DNA of 64,000 nucleotides from Microbacterium salsuginis (GTDB taxonomy: Bacteria > Actinomycetota > Actinomycetes > Actinomycetales > Microbacteriaceae). Positions 35,141-44,652 of this stretch are shown in pieces. A program made the translations under genes and the position numbers. The notes below the pieces were generated by a model. The model did no database searches. It was not told where the DNA came from and was given only the letters and a program-made list of their open reading frames with translations. Within the stretch, counting starts at the first letter, position 1, and each line of letters opens with the position of its first letter. The stretch covers positions 481,732 to 545,731 of the forward strand of contig NZ_JABACI010000005.1 of the NCBI RefSeq assembly GCF_012524205.1, written 5' to 3'.

Positions 35141-36051
35141 CGAGGCCCCGCGTGCCAGTCGCTGATCAGGCGATGCGCGATCGAGGAGGGCCCCGGCAGG
35201 GCCACATCGCCGTCGCCGGCGAGCGCCGCGCCGATCTCGTCTCGAGTGAACCAGCGGACGGCCACGATCTCTTCGCCGTCCGGGCGGGCTGCGCCGTCGT
35301 CGACGGCCGAGGCGAGGAAGCCGACCATGAGCGAACGCGGGTACGGCCACGCCTGGGAGCCGCGATACGAGACGACGTCGACCTCGATGCCCGACTCCTC
35401 TGCGACCTCCCGCTGCACCGCCGCCTCGAGAGACTCGCCCGCCTCGACGAACCCCGCGAAGCACGAGTACCGGTTCGCACCCCACAGCGCGTTCGAACCG
35501 AGCAGGAGCAGATCCGGGTCGTGCGCACTGGTGATCGCGACGATGACCGCGGGATCGGTGCGCGGGAAGTGCTGCCGACCGCACGCCGGGCAGCGGCGCG
35601 ACCACCCCGCGTCGATCAGGTCCGTCTGGGCGCCGCACGCGGGACAATGCGGCGCATCCAGCAGCCAGCGACCAAGGCTCAGCGCCTCGACGAAGATGCC
35701 GGCGTCACGCGCGGAGAGCGAGCCGCCGACCGTACGCAGGCCCGCCCAGCCGGCCGGCGCGGCGAACAGCCGTTCGTCGGCGCCCGGGAACACCGCGGCC
35801 AGCACCGCGGCGCCGTTGGCATCGCGGCCGAGGAACGCCCAATACGCGGCATCCGGAACCTCGTCCGTGCCCACCAGCAGCAGGGTGTCGGGACCGGCGA
35901 GCGGGGCTCGGTCGCTCTCGATCACGAGCACCCGCGTCGAGGGATCCGAGCGAGCCGCCTCGACCAGGCCAGGGCTCATCCGCTCCTCGGCGGCGCGATC
36001 CAGCTCGGCACGGGCGAGCGGAGGCAAGCTCGCGCTGTGGGGCGCCGTCAT
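35137..36051 (-). CDS. nudC: NAD+/NADH diphosphatase
   Basis: Hydrolyses NAD(H) to NMN(H) and AMP and can remove NAD caps from RNA. 304 aa. Zinc ribbon Cys136/Cys139/Cys154/Cys157 (CPACG twice), Nudix box GFVEAGESLEAAVQREVAEESGI starting at about 200, and the NudC-specific SQAWPYP at 232-238. ATG at 36051 has GGAGG nearby on the minus strand; an earlier in-frame start at 36111 is unlikely. Coupled to uvrD2. Confidence 0.93.
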   Translation of the reverse strand: MTAPHSASLPPLARAELDRAAEERMSPGLVEAARSDPSTRVLVIESDRAPLAGPDTLLLVGTDEVPDAAYWAFLGRDANGAAVLAAVFPGADERLFAAPAGWAGLRTVGGSLSARDAGIFVEALSLGRWLLDAPHCPACGAQTDLIDAGWSRRCPACGRQHFPRTDPAVIVAITSAHDPDLLLLGSNALWGANRYSCFAGFVEAGESLEAAVQREVAEESGIEVDVVSYRGSQAWPYPRSLMVGFLASAVDDGAARPDGEEIVAVRWFTRDEIGAALAGDGDVALPGPSSIAHRLISDWHAGPR

Positions 36052-36099
36052 CGAGGGTCCTCCAGGGCGTGGCGCGGGGGCGGACGAGCATGCCCGACC

Positions 36100-36105
36100 T
36101 ACCCT
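36100..36105 (+). promoter_or_regulatory. -10 box of the phosphotransferase-like gene
   Basis: TACCCT, 6 nt before the ATG at 36112; no Shine-Dalgarno, so probably leaderless. It selects this start within a much longer open frame. Confidence 0.5.
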
Positions 36106-36111
36106 GGGCAC

Positions 36112-37416
36112 ATGGCACGCTCACCCCTCACTCTAGCCGCGTCCATCACGTCGGCACTGCCCAGGGTCGGCGTCGTCGGAGTCGGCGCGCTGACCGAAGG
36201 CGCGACCGGCCGCTACGACTCCGCCGTGGCCGAATTGGACGACGGACGCCGAGTGGTCGTCCGCGCACCCGCAGAGGCGGCAGCCGGCGCGGAGCTCGCA
36301 GCCGAGGTCCGCGCACTGCGCGCCCTCACGCCCGGAGTCCGCGGGCTGCTTCCGTTCCGCGCGCCGGAGCTGCTGGGCGAGGCGGGACTCGGCGACTCGC
36401 GCGTCGTCGTGGTGGACTTCCTGCCGGGCTACCGGGTGGACGCGGCACACCTGCCTCCCGGGCGCGGCGCCGCCACGTCGCTGGGCGGTGCGCTGGCCGC
36501 TCTGCATGCGCTGCCCGCCTCGGTCGTCCGCGCCGAAGGGCTCCCCGCCCGCACGACGGCGCAGGTGCGCGCCGATGTGGAACGGCTCATCGACCGTGCA
36601 GTTGCCACCCGCCGCCTTCCGACCGGGCTCGAATCGCGGTGGCGGCGCGCGGTCGACGCCGATGAGATGTGGCGCTTCGAGTCGACGGTCGTGCTCGGCG
36701 GTGCGGGCGCGGCGTCCTTCCTGTTCGAAGATCTCGAGGGCGTCCCCACAGTGACCGGCCTGCTGGAGTGGCATGGCCTGTCCATCGGCGACCCGGCGAC
36801 CGATCTGCAGTGGCTGGCATCCGCACCCGCGGCGGCCGACGACGTCTACGCCGCGTATGTCTCGCACAGCGGGCGCGCACCCGACGCGCGGGCTCGTGAG
36901 CGTGCCCGGCTCTACGCCGAGCTCGAGTTCGCGAAATGGCTCGTGCACGGTCATGACTCCGGCCGCGACGACATCATCGCCGACGCCATCGAGCTGCTGG
37001 AGGCGCTGGCCGCGGGCGTTGCCGGCGAGCAGTTCGCGACGGATGCCGCGCTCGGTGTGGACGACGCCATCGCCCTGCTGGATCGCACACCGGACGCGAC
37101 CCCGTCTTCTGTGGACACCTCGATGCACACCGACGCGTACGACCCCGAGGAACTCGCCCAGTGGCTGGCGGATGAGCACGAGGACGACTCCGACGCGACG
37201 AGCGAGGACGACGGCCATCACGCGGAGGCCACGAGCGAGGTGGCGCCGGACGACGCCCCGCGGGACGAAGCGACCGCGGCCGCCCACGACGAGGTGTCGA
37301 CGGCACCGATCGTCCTCCCGGTTCCTCCCGCAGCGACCCGTCAGGATGACGGTGACGCCGTCGCCGACGCCGAGCGCGCCTCCGAGGCGGCGTTGCGGCG
37401 CTGGATGGCCGACTGA
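36112..37416 (+). CDS. Degenerate aminoglycoside-phosphotransferase-fold protein
   Basis: 434 aa. Residues 1-300 follow the APH/macrolide phosphotransferase layout, including the ending SIGDPATDLQWL near 225. But the catalytic HGD is replaced by LGG (195-197), and the metal-binding Asp of the DW motif is Glu219 (LLEWHGL). Both key acidic residues are therefore missing, so kinase activity is unlikely. Residues about 345-434 are an acidic, His/Asp/Glu-rich disordered tail. It lies convergent to adnB in a conserved DNA-repair neighbourhood. Role unknown. Confidence 0.75.
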   Translation: MARSPLTLAASITSALPRVGVVGVGALTEGATGRYDSAVAELDDGRRVVVRAPAEAAAGAELAAEVRALRALTPGVRGLLPFRAPELLGEAGLGDSRVVVVDFLPGYRVDAAHLPPGRGAATSLGGALAALHALPASVVRAEGLPARTTAQVRADVERLIDRAVATRRLPTGLESRWRRAVDADEMWRFESTVVLGGAGAASFLFEDLEGVPTVTGLLEWHGLSIGDPATDLQWLASAPAAADDVYAAYVSHSGRAPDARARERARLYAELEFAKWLVHGHDSGRDDIIADAIELLEALAAGVAGEQFATDAALGVDDAIALLDRTPDATPSSVDTSMHTDAYDPEELAQWLADEHEDDSDATSEDDGHHAEATSEVAPDDAPRDEATAAAHDEVSTAPIVLPVPPAATRQDDGDAVADAERASEAALRRWMAD

Positions 37417-37426
37417 GCCGGCGAGG

Positions 37427-40400
37427 TCACGCGCGCAGGATGAGATCCTCACCCACGTAGAAGAGCGCGACGTCGATCTCGTCGAGCGGAACCCCGTGCT
37501 TGGCGTGGTAGGCCTGACGGTACAGCTCGAGCTGCAGCATCCGTTCGTCCTTCTCAGCGGGAGTACGCGGAGCAGCCCCCGTCTTCCAGTCCACGATCTC
37601 GATCCGCCCGCCGCGGTCTTCGCGGTGGTACACCGCGTCGAGCTTGCAGATGACGATGTGGGGCAGCCCATCAGGGCCCACCGTCGTGAAGTCGATTTCG
37701 GTCTCCACCTCGACGGGCCGCAGCGAAGCCCACTCCGACGCGAGGAAACGCTCGCGGAGCACGGCGAGCGCCGCCCCATCCTCGGCCGACGCCTCGGTAC
37801 CCGGGGCATCGTCGTCGGTCTCCCACAGGGCGTCGTCGAGTGATCCGCCCAGGCCCGAGCGGCCGGAGCGCTGCTCGACCCACGCGTGGAACAGCGTTCC
37901 GAGCCGGGTCTGCCGGAAGGGGCGCTCCGGCAGCGGGCGAGAGAGCCGGGCGAGGGTTCCCTCGAGGTCGCCGGCGTACTCCTTGTAGCGGGATGCGGCG
38001 ATGCGCGTGGGTGCGCGCCGCACCGGGTCCCCGCGGCGGGCCTCGCGCTCGGCGAGCAGCAGCGCCGCGTGCCGATCCAGCTCGTGCCGTGGCGCGGCCA
38101 TCGCGGCCTCGACCGCGGCCGCGGCGGTCTGCACCGCTTCCCTCCGCGCGCCGAGAGGATCGATCGGCCATTGCAGCGTGCGGCGTTCGCCCTGGTATGG
38201 GTCCTCCCCCGGCTCATCGGGCGACAGGGGTACGCCCAGTGCGTCGGCGATCTCGACGTAGAACGTGCTGCGGGCACGCGGACGCTTGGTGCCCGACCAA
38301 CTGGACCCCGTCAGCAGCAGATGGTCACGGGCACGTGTGACGGCCACGTAGGCCAGGCGACGGTCCTCTTCGAGCTGACGGGCGCGATTGGCCTCGACGA
38401 ACGCGTCCAGTGCCGCCTTGAGCTCCTGCTGCGTCTGGGCGGATCGCCACGCCAGAGCGGGGAGCCACGGCGCGTCCCCGCGGAACGTGAACGGCAGCAC
38501 GCCGAAGCCGAGCCAGGCCTTCGTGTCACGGGGGGCGCTCGGCAGCTCGTCCTTCACCAGCCGGACGACCGCCACGGCATCCCACTCGAGTCCCTTCGAC
38601 CCGTGGATGGTGAGCAGCTGCACCACGTCGTCCTCGGGCGGCTCGGTGCGGGGAGCGAACTCGTCGAGCTGCTCGGCGTGGTCGAGCCAGGCCAGCAGGC
38701 TCGAGAGCGAGCCGGTCTCGTCGGCTGCCAGGAACGCGTGGACCTCGTCGACGAAGGCCCGCAGCTGCGCGGACGCGATGCGCGCGGGGCCGCGTGCTTC
38801 GTTCGCGGCCAGCTCGACGTCCAGCCGCAGCTCCAGCTCCACCAGCCGCACCAGTTCGGGAATCGGCATCCCGACCGCCTGGCGCAGCCCCGCGAACACC
38901 GATGCCGCCTCACGCAGACGCTCGCGCGCCTCCGCGGTGAACCCGCTGAGCCAGCCGTGCTCGGGCGGGTGGCGCAGGACGAAGTCCAGCGCGTCCACCA
39001 GGGAGCCGTCGTCATCGCCGGCGCTGCCGCGGATGCGCTCGACGACCTCTGGCGACAGCGGCTGCAGCGCGGCGTCGTGTCGCGCGATGCGGCGTGCCAG
39101 CGCGGCGAGCTCTCGAAGATCGGGCAGCCCGATCGCCCATCGCGGCCCCGACAGGAGGCGGATCAGCGAGGAGCCGGCTGAAGGGTCGCTGATCACGCGC
39201 AGTGCGCAGACGACATCGACCACTTCGGGCGTCGACAGCAGACCGCCGAGACCGAGGATGCGATGAGGGATGCCACGCCGGCCCAGCGCGTCGCCGAACC
39301 GCACCATGTGCTTCTTGCTGCGGAACAGGACCGCTCCCGTCGTCGCCAGGCCGCCGCTCGCGCGGTGTGCGCGCACACCCTCGAACCACGCGGCGACCCG
39401 CTCGGCCTCAGCGTCGAGGTCGGCGTCGAAGGCGAGCTCGACCGCGCCCGCCGGGGCGCCGGGTCGTGCCCTCAGCTCCTGCACCGGCACGCTGGCCGAC
39501 GGCGCCAGCGGTGCGAGCACGGCGTTGGCCGCGGTGAGGACGGCCGCGCTGTTGCGCCAGCTCGTCAGCAGCGCGTACCGGGCGCACACCCGACCCGGCG
39601 AGAACGCGGCGGCGAATCCGCCCAGATTGCCCGCGCTGGCCCCACGCCAGCCGTAGATCGCCTGGTGCGGGTCGCCCACGGCCATCACGCCCATGTCGGC
39701 GAACAGCCGTGCCAGCAGATCGGTCTGCACCACCGAGGTGTCCTGATACTCGTCGAGCAGGATGACGCGATACCGGGCACGCAGCTCCTCGGCGACCGCG
39801 GGATGGCCGGCGACGACCTCGAGCGCACCGGCGACCTGGTCGGAGAAATCGATCACGCCCAGGCGCCGCTTCTCCGCTGAGTATTCACGAGCGAGGTCGG
39901 ACAGGAGTGCGAGCGCGCCGACTTTGTCGGCGGCCTCGGTGACATCGGCATAGACCGTCGTGCCCTTCCGGGTGGACGGCAGGTCGAGCACTGTGCGGAA
40001 CTGCTCCGGGAAGGCGGCAAGCACGTCGAAGTCGACCAGGTTGTCGACACCGTCCCGCGCGATGCGCAGTGCCGCGTCCACGATGCTGCGCACGGCCTCG
40101 CCGCGCTCCTCCAGCCGTGGATCGTCCGAGGCGAAGACGACGCGGCGCATCAGCAGCCAGGCGGCGGATTCCGACAGGACGGCGGCTTCCGCATCCCTCC
40201 CGATCCGCACCGCGTGCTCGCGCACGATCTGGTCGGCGAAGCTGTTGTAGGTCGCGACGGTCGGCCTGTGCAGCAATGCGTCGTCGTCGACGTCCTGTGG
40301 CACTGCCGCCACGGAGCGCACCAGGGCGTCCATCGCCTCGAGACGAGCGGACGTGGCACGTGCGCCGTCGCCGCCCGCTCGTTCGAGCTCGCCGAACACG

Positions 40401-40747
40401 GCCAGCCGGCCGGCGTCCGCCAGCCCGGGCAGGAACGGCAGCAGGCCGCGACGCTCGAATTCGGCGAGCCGGGTCAGACGCTTCTGGATCCGCTCCGCGA
40501 GCTCGCCGGCGGCCTTGCGCGTGAACGTCAGTCCGAGCACCTCGTCGCGCCGCACCAATCCGTTCGCGACCAGCCACACGACGCGCGAGGCCATCGTCTC
40601 GGTCTTGCCGCTCCCGGCGCCGGCCACGACGAGCGCCGGTTCGAGAGGTGCTTCGATGACGGCCGTCTGCTCCTCGGTCGGCGGGAACTGTCCGAGCGCG
40701 GCGGCGATGACCCGCGCGGACAGCACGGGTGGGACGGCACCGCTCAT
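37427..40747 (-). CDS. adnB: AdnB-like ATP-dependent helicase-nuclease subunit
   Basis: 1106 aa; with the upstream gene product it should form the AdnAB double-strand-break end-resection motor. N-terminal UvrD-type motor: AGAGSGKTE (42-50), motif II LLDEYQDTSVVQ, motif III HQAIYGWRGA, motif V HGSKGLEWDAV, motif VI YVAVTRARDHL. C-terminal RecB-type nuclease: RxxxxGTLFHAWVE, then Asp1053 and Lys1055 in VDWKTG. ATG at 40747 overlaps the adnA stop by 4 nt. Gene order matches Rv3201c-Rv3202c of M. tuberculosis. Confidence 0.88.
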   Translation of the reverse strand: MSGAVPPVLSARVIAAALGQFPPTEEQTAVIEAPLEPALVVAGAGSGKTETMASRVVWLVANGLVRRDEVLGLTFTRKAAGELAERIQKRLTRLAEFERRGLLPFLPGLADAGRLAVFGELERAGGDGARATSARLEAMDALVRSVAAVPQDVDDDALLHRPTVATYNSFADQIVREHAVRIGRDAEAAVLSESAAWLLMRRVVFASDDPRLEERGEAVRSIVDAALRIARDGVDNLVDFDVLAAFPEQFRTVLDLPSTRKGTTVYADVTEAADKVGALALLSDLAREYSAEKRRLGVIDFSDQVAGALEVVAGHPAVAEELRARYRVILLDEYQDTSVVQTDLLARLFADMGVMAVGDPHQAIYGWRGASAGNLGGFAAAFSPGRVCARYALLTSWRNSAAVLTAANAVLAPLAPSASVPVQELRARPGAPAGAVELAFDADLDAEAERVAAWFEGVRAHRASGGLATTGAVLFRSKKHMVRFGDALGRRGIPHRILGLGGLLSTPEVVDVVCALRVISDPSAGSSLIRLLSGPRWAIGLPDLRELAALARRIARHDAALQPLSPEVVERIRGSAGDDDGSLVDALDFVLRHPPEHGWLSGFTAEARERLREAASVFAGLRQAVGMPIPELVRLVELELRLDVELAANEARGPARIASAQLRAFVDEVHAFLAADETGSLSSLLAWLDHAEQLDEFAPRTEPPEDDVVQLLTIHGSKGLEWDAVAVVRLVKDELPSAPRDTKAWLGFGVLPFTFRGDAPWLPALAWRSAQTQQELKAALDAFVEANRARQLEEDRRLAYVAVTRARDHLLLTGSSWSGTKRPRARSTFYVEIADALGVPLSPDEPGEDPYQGERRTLQWPIDPLGARREAVQTAAAAVEAAMAAPRHELDRHAALLLAEREARRGDPVRRAPTRIAASRYKEYAGDLEGTLARLSRPLPERPFRQTRLGTLFHAWVEQRSGRSGLGGSLDDALWETDDDAPGTEASAEDGAALAVLRERFLASEWASLRPVEVETEIDFTTVGPDGLPHIVICKLDAVYHREDRGGRIEIVDWKTGAAPRTPAEKDERMLQLELYRQAYHAKHGVPLDEIDVALFYVGEDLILRA

Positions 40748-43700
40748 GAGGCGCTCACCGCGCCGATCGTGTGGATGCGGCAAAGACCGTACGCATGTTC
40801 GTCGCGGCAGTGCTCCTCATAGGGTGCGGTGAACGTCGTCCCGCGCATGACCGTGACCGCGGTGCGGATGCGCGTGAGGAACGCATCGCGGCGCTCGTCG
40901 TCGAACGGCGGCTGCCACGGCGTCGCATAGTCCGCCCTGGTCGCGGTCGGCCGCAGCACCAGGAGCTTGGCCCCGCCTGCCGGATGTCCCGCAGCCGCGG
41001 GAATGGCTCCGGCTTCGAACGCCAGCTGATAGGCGCCGAGCTGCGGATTGTCGATCACCTTGGCATCGGTCTGCGGCTCCCGCTTGCCGGTCTTGAGGTC
41101 CATGATCACGACGGTCCCGTCGGGTGTGAGCTCGACCCGGTCGATGTACCCCGACAGCACCACGCCGTGTTCGCCCGGCTCGGCGTCCTCGATCGGGATC
41201 GGCACCTCGAAATGGGGCTCGGCGCCGATCAGCACGCCTCCGGACTGCTCGAAGCGGTGCAGATACAGGTGCAGGCGCCGTACGAGATCGCGAGCCCTGG
41301 TCTGCTCAGCGCGATCGCGCCACGCCGCCTCGAACGACAGCTCCCCCCAGCGGGATTCGACCTGTGCCCACAGACTCGCCTCGTCCGTGCCCTCGGCGTG
41401 TTCCAGTGCGGCGTGGATGATGGTGCCCAGTCCCGCTGTCGTGCTGCCGGGATCGCCGCCGAGGTCGCCGATGACCCAGTTCAGCTCGCATTCCTCGAGC
41501 GCGTGGAGCCGCGACGGCGAGACCCGCACGTCTTCACGAGACAGGTCGCGAAGCGGACCCGTCGAGGTCGGCGCCATCACGCCGTACCACTCGCGGGGCG
41601 CTGCTCCCGCGACGCCCGCGTCCGCGAGCAGCGCGAGCTGACCCGCCGCGCGGTCGCGCGCGGCACGAGGACCGGCTTCGGTCAGCGCGCGCCGGTGGCG
41701 GGACACGAGTCCGCGCAGGGTGAGCGGGTGATCCAGCGCGTAGCGCTCCGGGTCGGGAAGCAGTTCGAAGAACACACTCGGCCCGGTGTCGTCGTCGTCC
41801 ACGGCGGTCACCACGACCCGCGCGCTCGCCCGCGACAGCGCCCGAGCGAGCAACCGCAGCTCGTCATGCATCGCGGCGCGGCGCCGGTCGAGGACGCCGG
41901 CGGCCTCGGAATCGGCCCGTGTGGCGGCATCCGCCAGCCGCCAGGTATCGAGGAGGCTGCCGCGCAGCCGGGTGTTCGGCCAGACGCCGTCCTGCACGCC
42001 GGCGACGATGACGGTGTCGAACTCGAGCCCGAGGGCCCCCGCCGGGGTGAGGATGCGCACCGCGTCATCGCGAACCGGCGCATCGAGCCTGTCCTCGGCG
42101 ACACCACTGTCGAGGATGCCGCGGACGAAGACCCGCGGGTCGGCGTCGAGGGAGCGCTCGACGAAGCGCTTCGCCGCCTGGAAGAGCGCGACGAGCGCGT
42201 CCAGGTCGCGGCCGGCCTGCTCCGCGAGGGGTCCGCGGCCACGGGCCAGCTCGGCCCACACGCGTTCGAGTCCGCTGCGGTCCCATGCCGTCCACAGCAG
42301 CTCGTGCGCCGTCGCGCCCCGTTCGAGCTCCTCGCGCAGCGCCGCGAGGGTGCGAGACAAGGCCGCGGCGCGGCGGGCCTCCCGCGTGTCGAGCAGGTCG
42401 AACTCCAGCGGCTGGCGCATGGCCGACAGCACCAGCTCGCGGCCGGAGCGCTCGGCGACGGCATCCGTTCCGGGTTCCTGCAGGCGTCGCAGCTCGGTGT
42501 GGCGCAGCGTCGATCGCAGGCGTCGCAGCTCTATCGGGTCCAGGCGCCCGTACGTGCCCAGCAGTGCGCCCTCGACGTCCTCGAAGGTCCACTCCTCGCG
42601 TCCGGCGAGGTCGATCAGCCGCAGCAGGTCGCTCACTGGACGGTGCGCGCCCAGCGCCCGGCCGGGTCCGCTCGCGCGCGCCGGTACCTCACGCGCGGCC
42701 AGTTCGGCCTCGAGCGCGGTGACCTGTCGCGTGTCGTGCGCGATCACTGCGCACGCATTCCAGGGCACGCCGTCATGGACGTGCCGCTCCCGCAGCAGGC
42801 GGGCGATCGCGTCGAACTCCTCTGCCGCCGAGCGCAGCGTGAGAGCACGGACCGAGTCGTCCGGTTCGGCGTCGCCCGACCCGCCACGGTGGGCGACGAC
42901 CCCGACGGCGCCGATGCGCTGTGTGATGCGCCGCACGAGGTCGCGCTGCCACGCGGTGCCGCGGTGCGACCGATCGAGCACGTGGATGGCTCCGAGCGAG
43001 GTCGCGAGGCGGGCGAAGTTCTCGGGCGTCGCGCCGCGGAACGAGCCCGAGCCGACATCCGGGTCGCCGAAGGCCAGGACGGCCGCGCCGCGCTCCTTCA
43101 CCGCCTCGAGAAGCTCCACGCCGCCGAGGGTGAGCTCTTGCGCGTCGTCCACGATCACGACCTGGACCCGGTCGATGGCGGGGATGCCGCGCGCCGCGGT
43201 CCTCAGGAGGCCGACGGCCTCTCGCACCAGCCCTGCGGCATCGCGGTGCGCACCGCGCATGTCGGCGCGCACCTGCAGGTACTCGGCGAAGAACGAGGCC
43301 AGCGACCGCCACGCGGCGTTGTCATGCCGCTCCCCGAGCGCCTTAAGCCGTCGCGGCGTGATCCCGAGGGTCGTGCATTCCGCAAGGAAGGTGCGCACCT
43401 CGGTCCGGAACCCGGCGGTGCCCCGGATCGCGGCCCCGAGCGACTCCGGCCAGCGACCGGCGCCGGCGGCCTCGTCCTCTTCGTCGCCCTCCAGGAGGTC
43501 GCGGATGATCTGGTCCTCGTCTCCCCCGGTGAGCAGCTGGGGCGGCTCGGCCTCCGTGGCGACGGTGTGCGCGCGCACCAGCTGGAACGCGTAGGAGGCC
43601 ACCGAGCGCGCCAGCGGCCCGGAGGTCGCGCGCCGCACCGCCAGCCCCAGCCGATCGCGGAGCGCCGTCGCCGTCTGCCGGGACGGGGTCAGCACGAGGA

Positions 43701-43932
43701 TCGCGTCGGGGTCGACCCCCGCTTCGACGAGGGCCGCCACACGCGCGACGAGGGTCGCGGTCTTGCCCGATCCCGGGGCGCCGACGACGACGCCGGACGC
43801 GTCGACCGGAAGCCCCAGCACCTTCTGCTGCGCCGGATCCGCCGTGAGTCCCGCAGCCACCGCAGCAGCGGGCGCGGTCTCGCCGGCAGGCGCGACAGAC
43901 CCGGCAATCCGCTCGTCCTGCCGTAACACCAT
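40744..43932 (-). CDS. adnA: AdnA-like ATP-dependent helicase-nuclease subunit
   Basis: 1062 aa. Walker A GAPGSGKTATL (51-61) with a divergent motif II reading VDDAQEL. The middle keeps the UvrD scaffold with LEFDTVIVAGVQDGVWPN near 610. The C-terminal nuclease domain has Asp945 and Lys947 in MDLKTG. Cys815, Cys1042 and Cys1051 lie where AddB-type proteins hold an iron-sulfur cluster, but a fourth Cys in the usual spacing is not seen. ATG at 43932 is favoured by a TACCGT -10 box 7 nt upstream; a longer frame runs to 44061. Confidence 0.87.
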   Translation of the reverse strand: MVLRQDERIAGSVAPAGETAPAAAVAAGLTADPAQQKVLGLPVDASGVVVGAPGSGKTATLVARVAALVEAGVDPDAILVLTPSRQTATALRDRLGLAVRRATSGPLARSVASYAFQLVRAHTVATEAEPPQLLTGGDEDQIIRDLLEGDEEDEAAGAGRWPESLGAAIRGTAGFRTEVRTFLAECTTLGITPRRLKALGERHDNAAWRSLASFFAEYLQVRADMRGAHRDAAGLVREAVGLLRTAARGIPAIDRVQVVIVDDAQELTLGGVELLEAVKERGAAVLAFGDPDVGSGSFRGATPENFARLATSLGAIHVLDRSHRGTAWQRDLVRRITQRIGAVGVVAHRGGSGDAEPDDSVRALTLRSAAEEFDAIARLLRERHVHDGVPWNACAVIAHDTRQVTALEAELAAREVPARASGPGRALGAHRPVSDLLRLIDLAGREEWTFEDVEGALLGTYGRLDPIELRRLRSTLRHTELRRLQEPGTDAVAERSGRELVLSAMRQPLEFDLLDTREARRAAALSRTLAALREELERGATAHELLWTAWDRSGLERVWAELARGRGPLAEQAGRDLDALVALFQAAKRFVERSLDADPRVFVRGILDSGVAEDRLDAPVRDDAVRILTPAGALGLEFDTVIVAGVQDGVWPNTRLRGSLLDTWRLADAATRADSEAAGVLDRRRAAMHDELRLLARALSRASARVVVTAVDDDDTGPSVFFELLPDPERYALDHPLTLRGLVSRHRRALTEAGPRAARDRAAGQLALLADAGVAGAAPREWYGVMAPTSTGPLRDLSREDVRVSPSRLHALEECELNWVIGDLGGDPGSTTAGLGTIIHAALEHAEGTDEASLWAQVESRWGELSFEAAWRDRAEQTRARDLVRRLHLYLHRFEQSGGVLIGAEPHFEVPIPIEDAEPGEHGVVLSGYIDRVELTPDGTVVIMDLKTGKREPQTDAKVIDNPQLGAYQLAFEAGAIPAAAGHPAGGAKLLVLRPTATRADYATPWQPPFDDERRDAFLTRIRTAVTVMRGTTFTAPYEEHCRDEHAYGLCRIHTIGAVSAS

Positions 43933-44090
43933 GACCTCGACGGTAGCGCGGCAGGCCGACATCGGCCGTTCGCCCAGAGCGTTCTCCCGGCGGCCGGGAG
44001 CCTTCGCGGGGTGTCGTAGAGTTGCCATGCGTCCGGGGACCCTCAGCCTTTCGGCAAGCACACCGTCGCCCCGCGCAGGAGGTCAGTCAC

Positions 44091-44315
44091 GTGGAGATCC
44101 GCATCGGCATCGCGAACACCGGCCGCGAGCTCAACTTCGAGACGAACGAGCCCGCTGCCGACGTCAAGAAGTCCATCGCGACGGCGCTGGACGCCAACGC
44201 GACGCACGTCACCTTCTCCGACGCGAAGGGCAACTCCTACATCGTCCCCACGGCGGCGCTCGCCTACATCGAGCTCGGCACCGAAGAGTCCCGCCGCGTC
44301 GGCTTCGTCGCCTGA
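44091..44315 (+). CDS. DUF3107 family protein
   Basis: 74-aa protein, conserved in Actinobacteria (TB9.4-like, Rv3208A). It begins MEIRIGIANTGREL and has a small alpha/beta look with VTFSDAKGNSYIVPTAALAYIELG in the C-terminal half. Function unknown. GTG at 44091 is fixed by AGGAGG about 8 nt upstream; upstream in-frame codons are not family sequence. Confidence 0.85.
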   Translation: MEIRIGIANTGRELNFETNEPAADVKKSIATALDANATHVTFSDAKGNSYIVPTAALAYIELGTEESRRVGFVA

Positions 44316-44325
44316 GCCACCCGCC

Positions 44326-44616
44326 ATGCAGATCCTGCTCGCCTTCATCGTCGGCGCCGCCGTCGGCACCGGCATCCATTTCCTGCTGCACCAGCGACTG
44401 ACGCGCGGCGTGGTCGTCGCGCCGATGGCGGGCGCGATCTCGGCGGGCCTGGCGTGGACGATCCTCACGTGGGCCGGAATCGGCATCGACACGCCGTGGC
44501 CGTGGCTCGCCGCGCTCGTGGTGCCGATCGTTGTCGTCTATCCGCTCGTGATCGTGCTCACTCGCGTGCGTCTGGCGGCCGACGCCCGCGAGAAGGAGCG
44601 CCTCGGGATCGTCTGA
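44326..44616 (+). CDS. Small membrane protein, unknown function
   Basis: 96 aa with three hydrophobic helices (about 2-20, 28-50, 58-80) and a short basic C-terminus (LTRVRLAADAREKERLG). It lies 10 nt after the DUF3107 gene and is probably co-transcribed. I do not recognise a specific family. Confidence 0.7.
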   Translation: MQILLAFIVGAAVGTGIHFLLHQRLTRGVVVAPMAGAISAGLAWTILTWAGIGIDTPWPWLAALVVPIVVVYPLVIVLTRVRLAADAREKERLGIV

Positions 44617-44652
44617 GCCGCTGCTCCCGATCTCCGTTCCGCCGGGAACCGC

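Noticed and set aside
36112..37416. Macrolide or aminoglycoside resistance gene
   Set aside because: The catalytic HGD and the metal-binding aspartate are absent and the gene lies in a conserved core neighbourhood.
40771..43926. Open frame of about 1050 codons opposite adnA
   Set aside because: No domain, low-complexity Arg/Ala/Glu composition; adnA on the other strand has all expected motifs.
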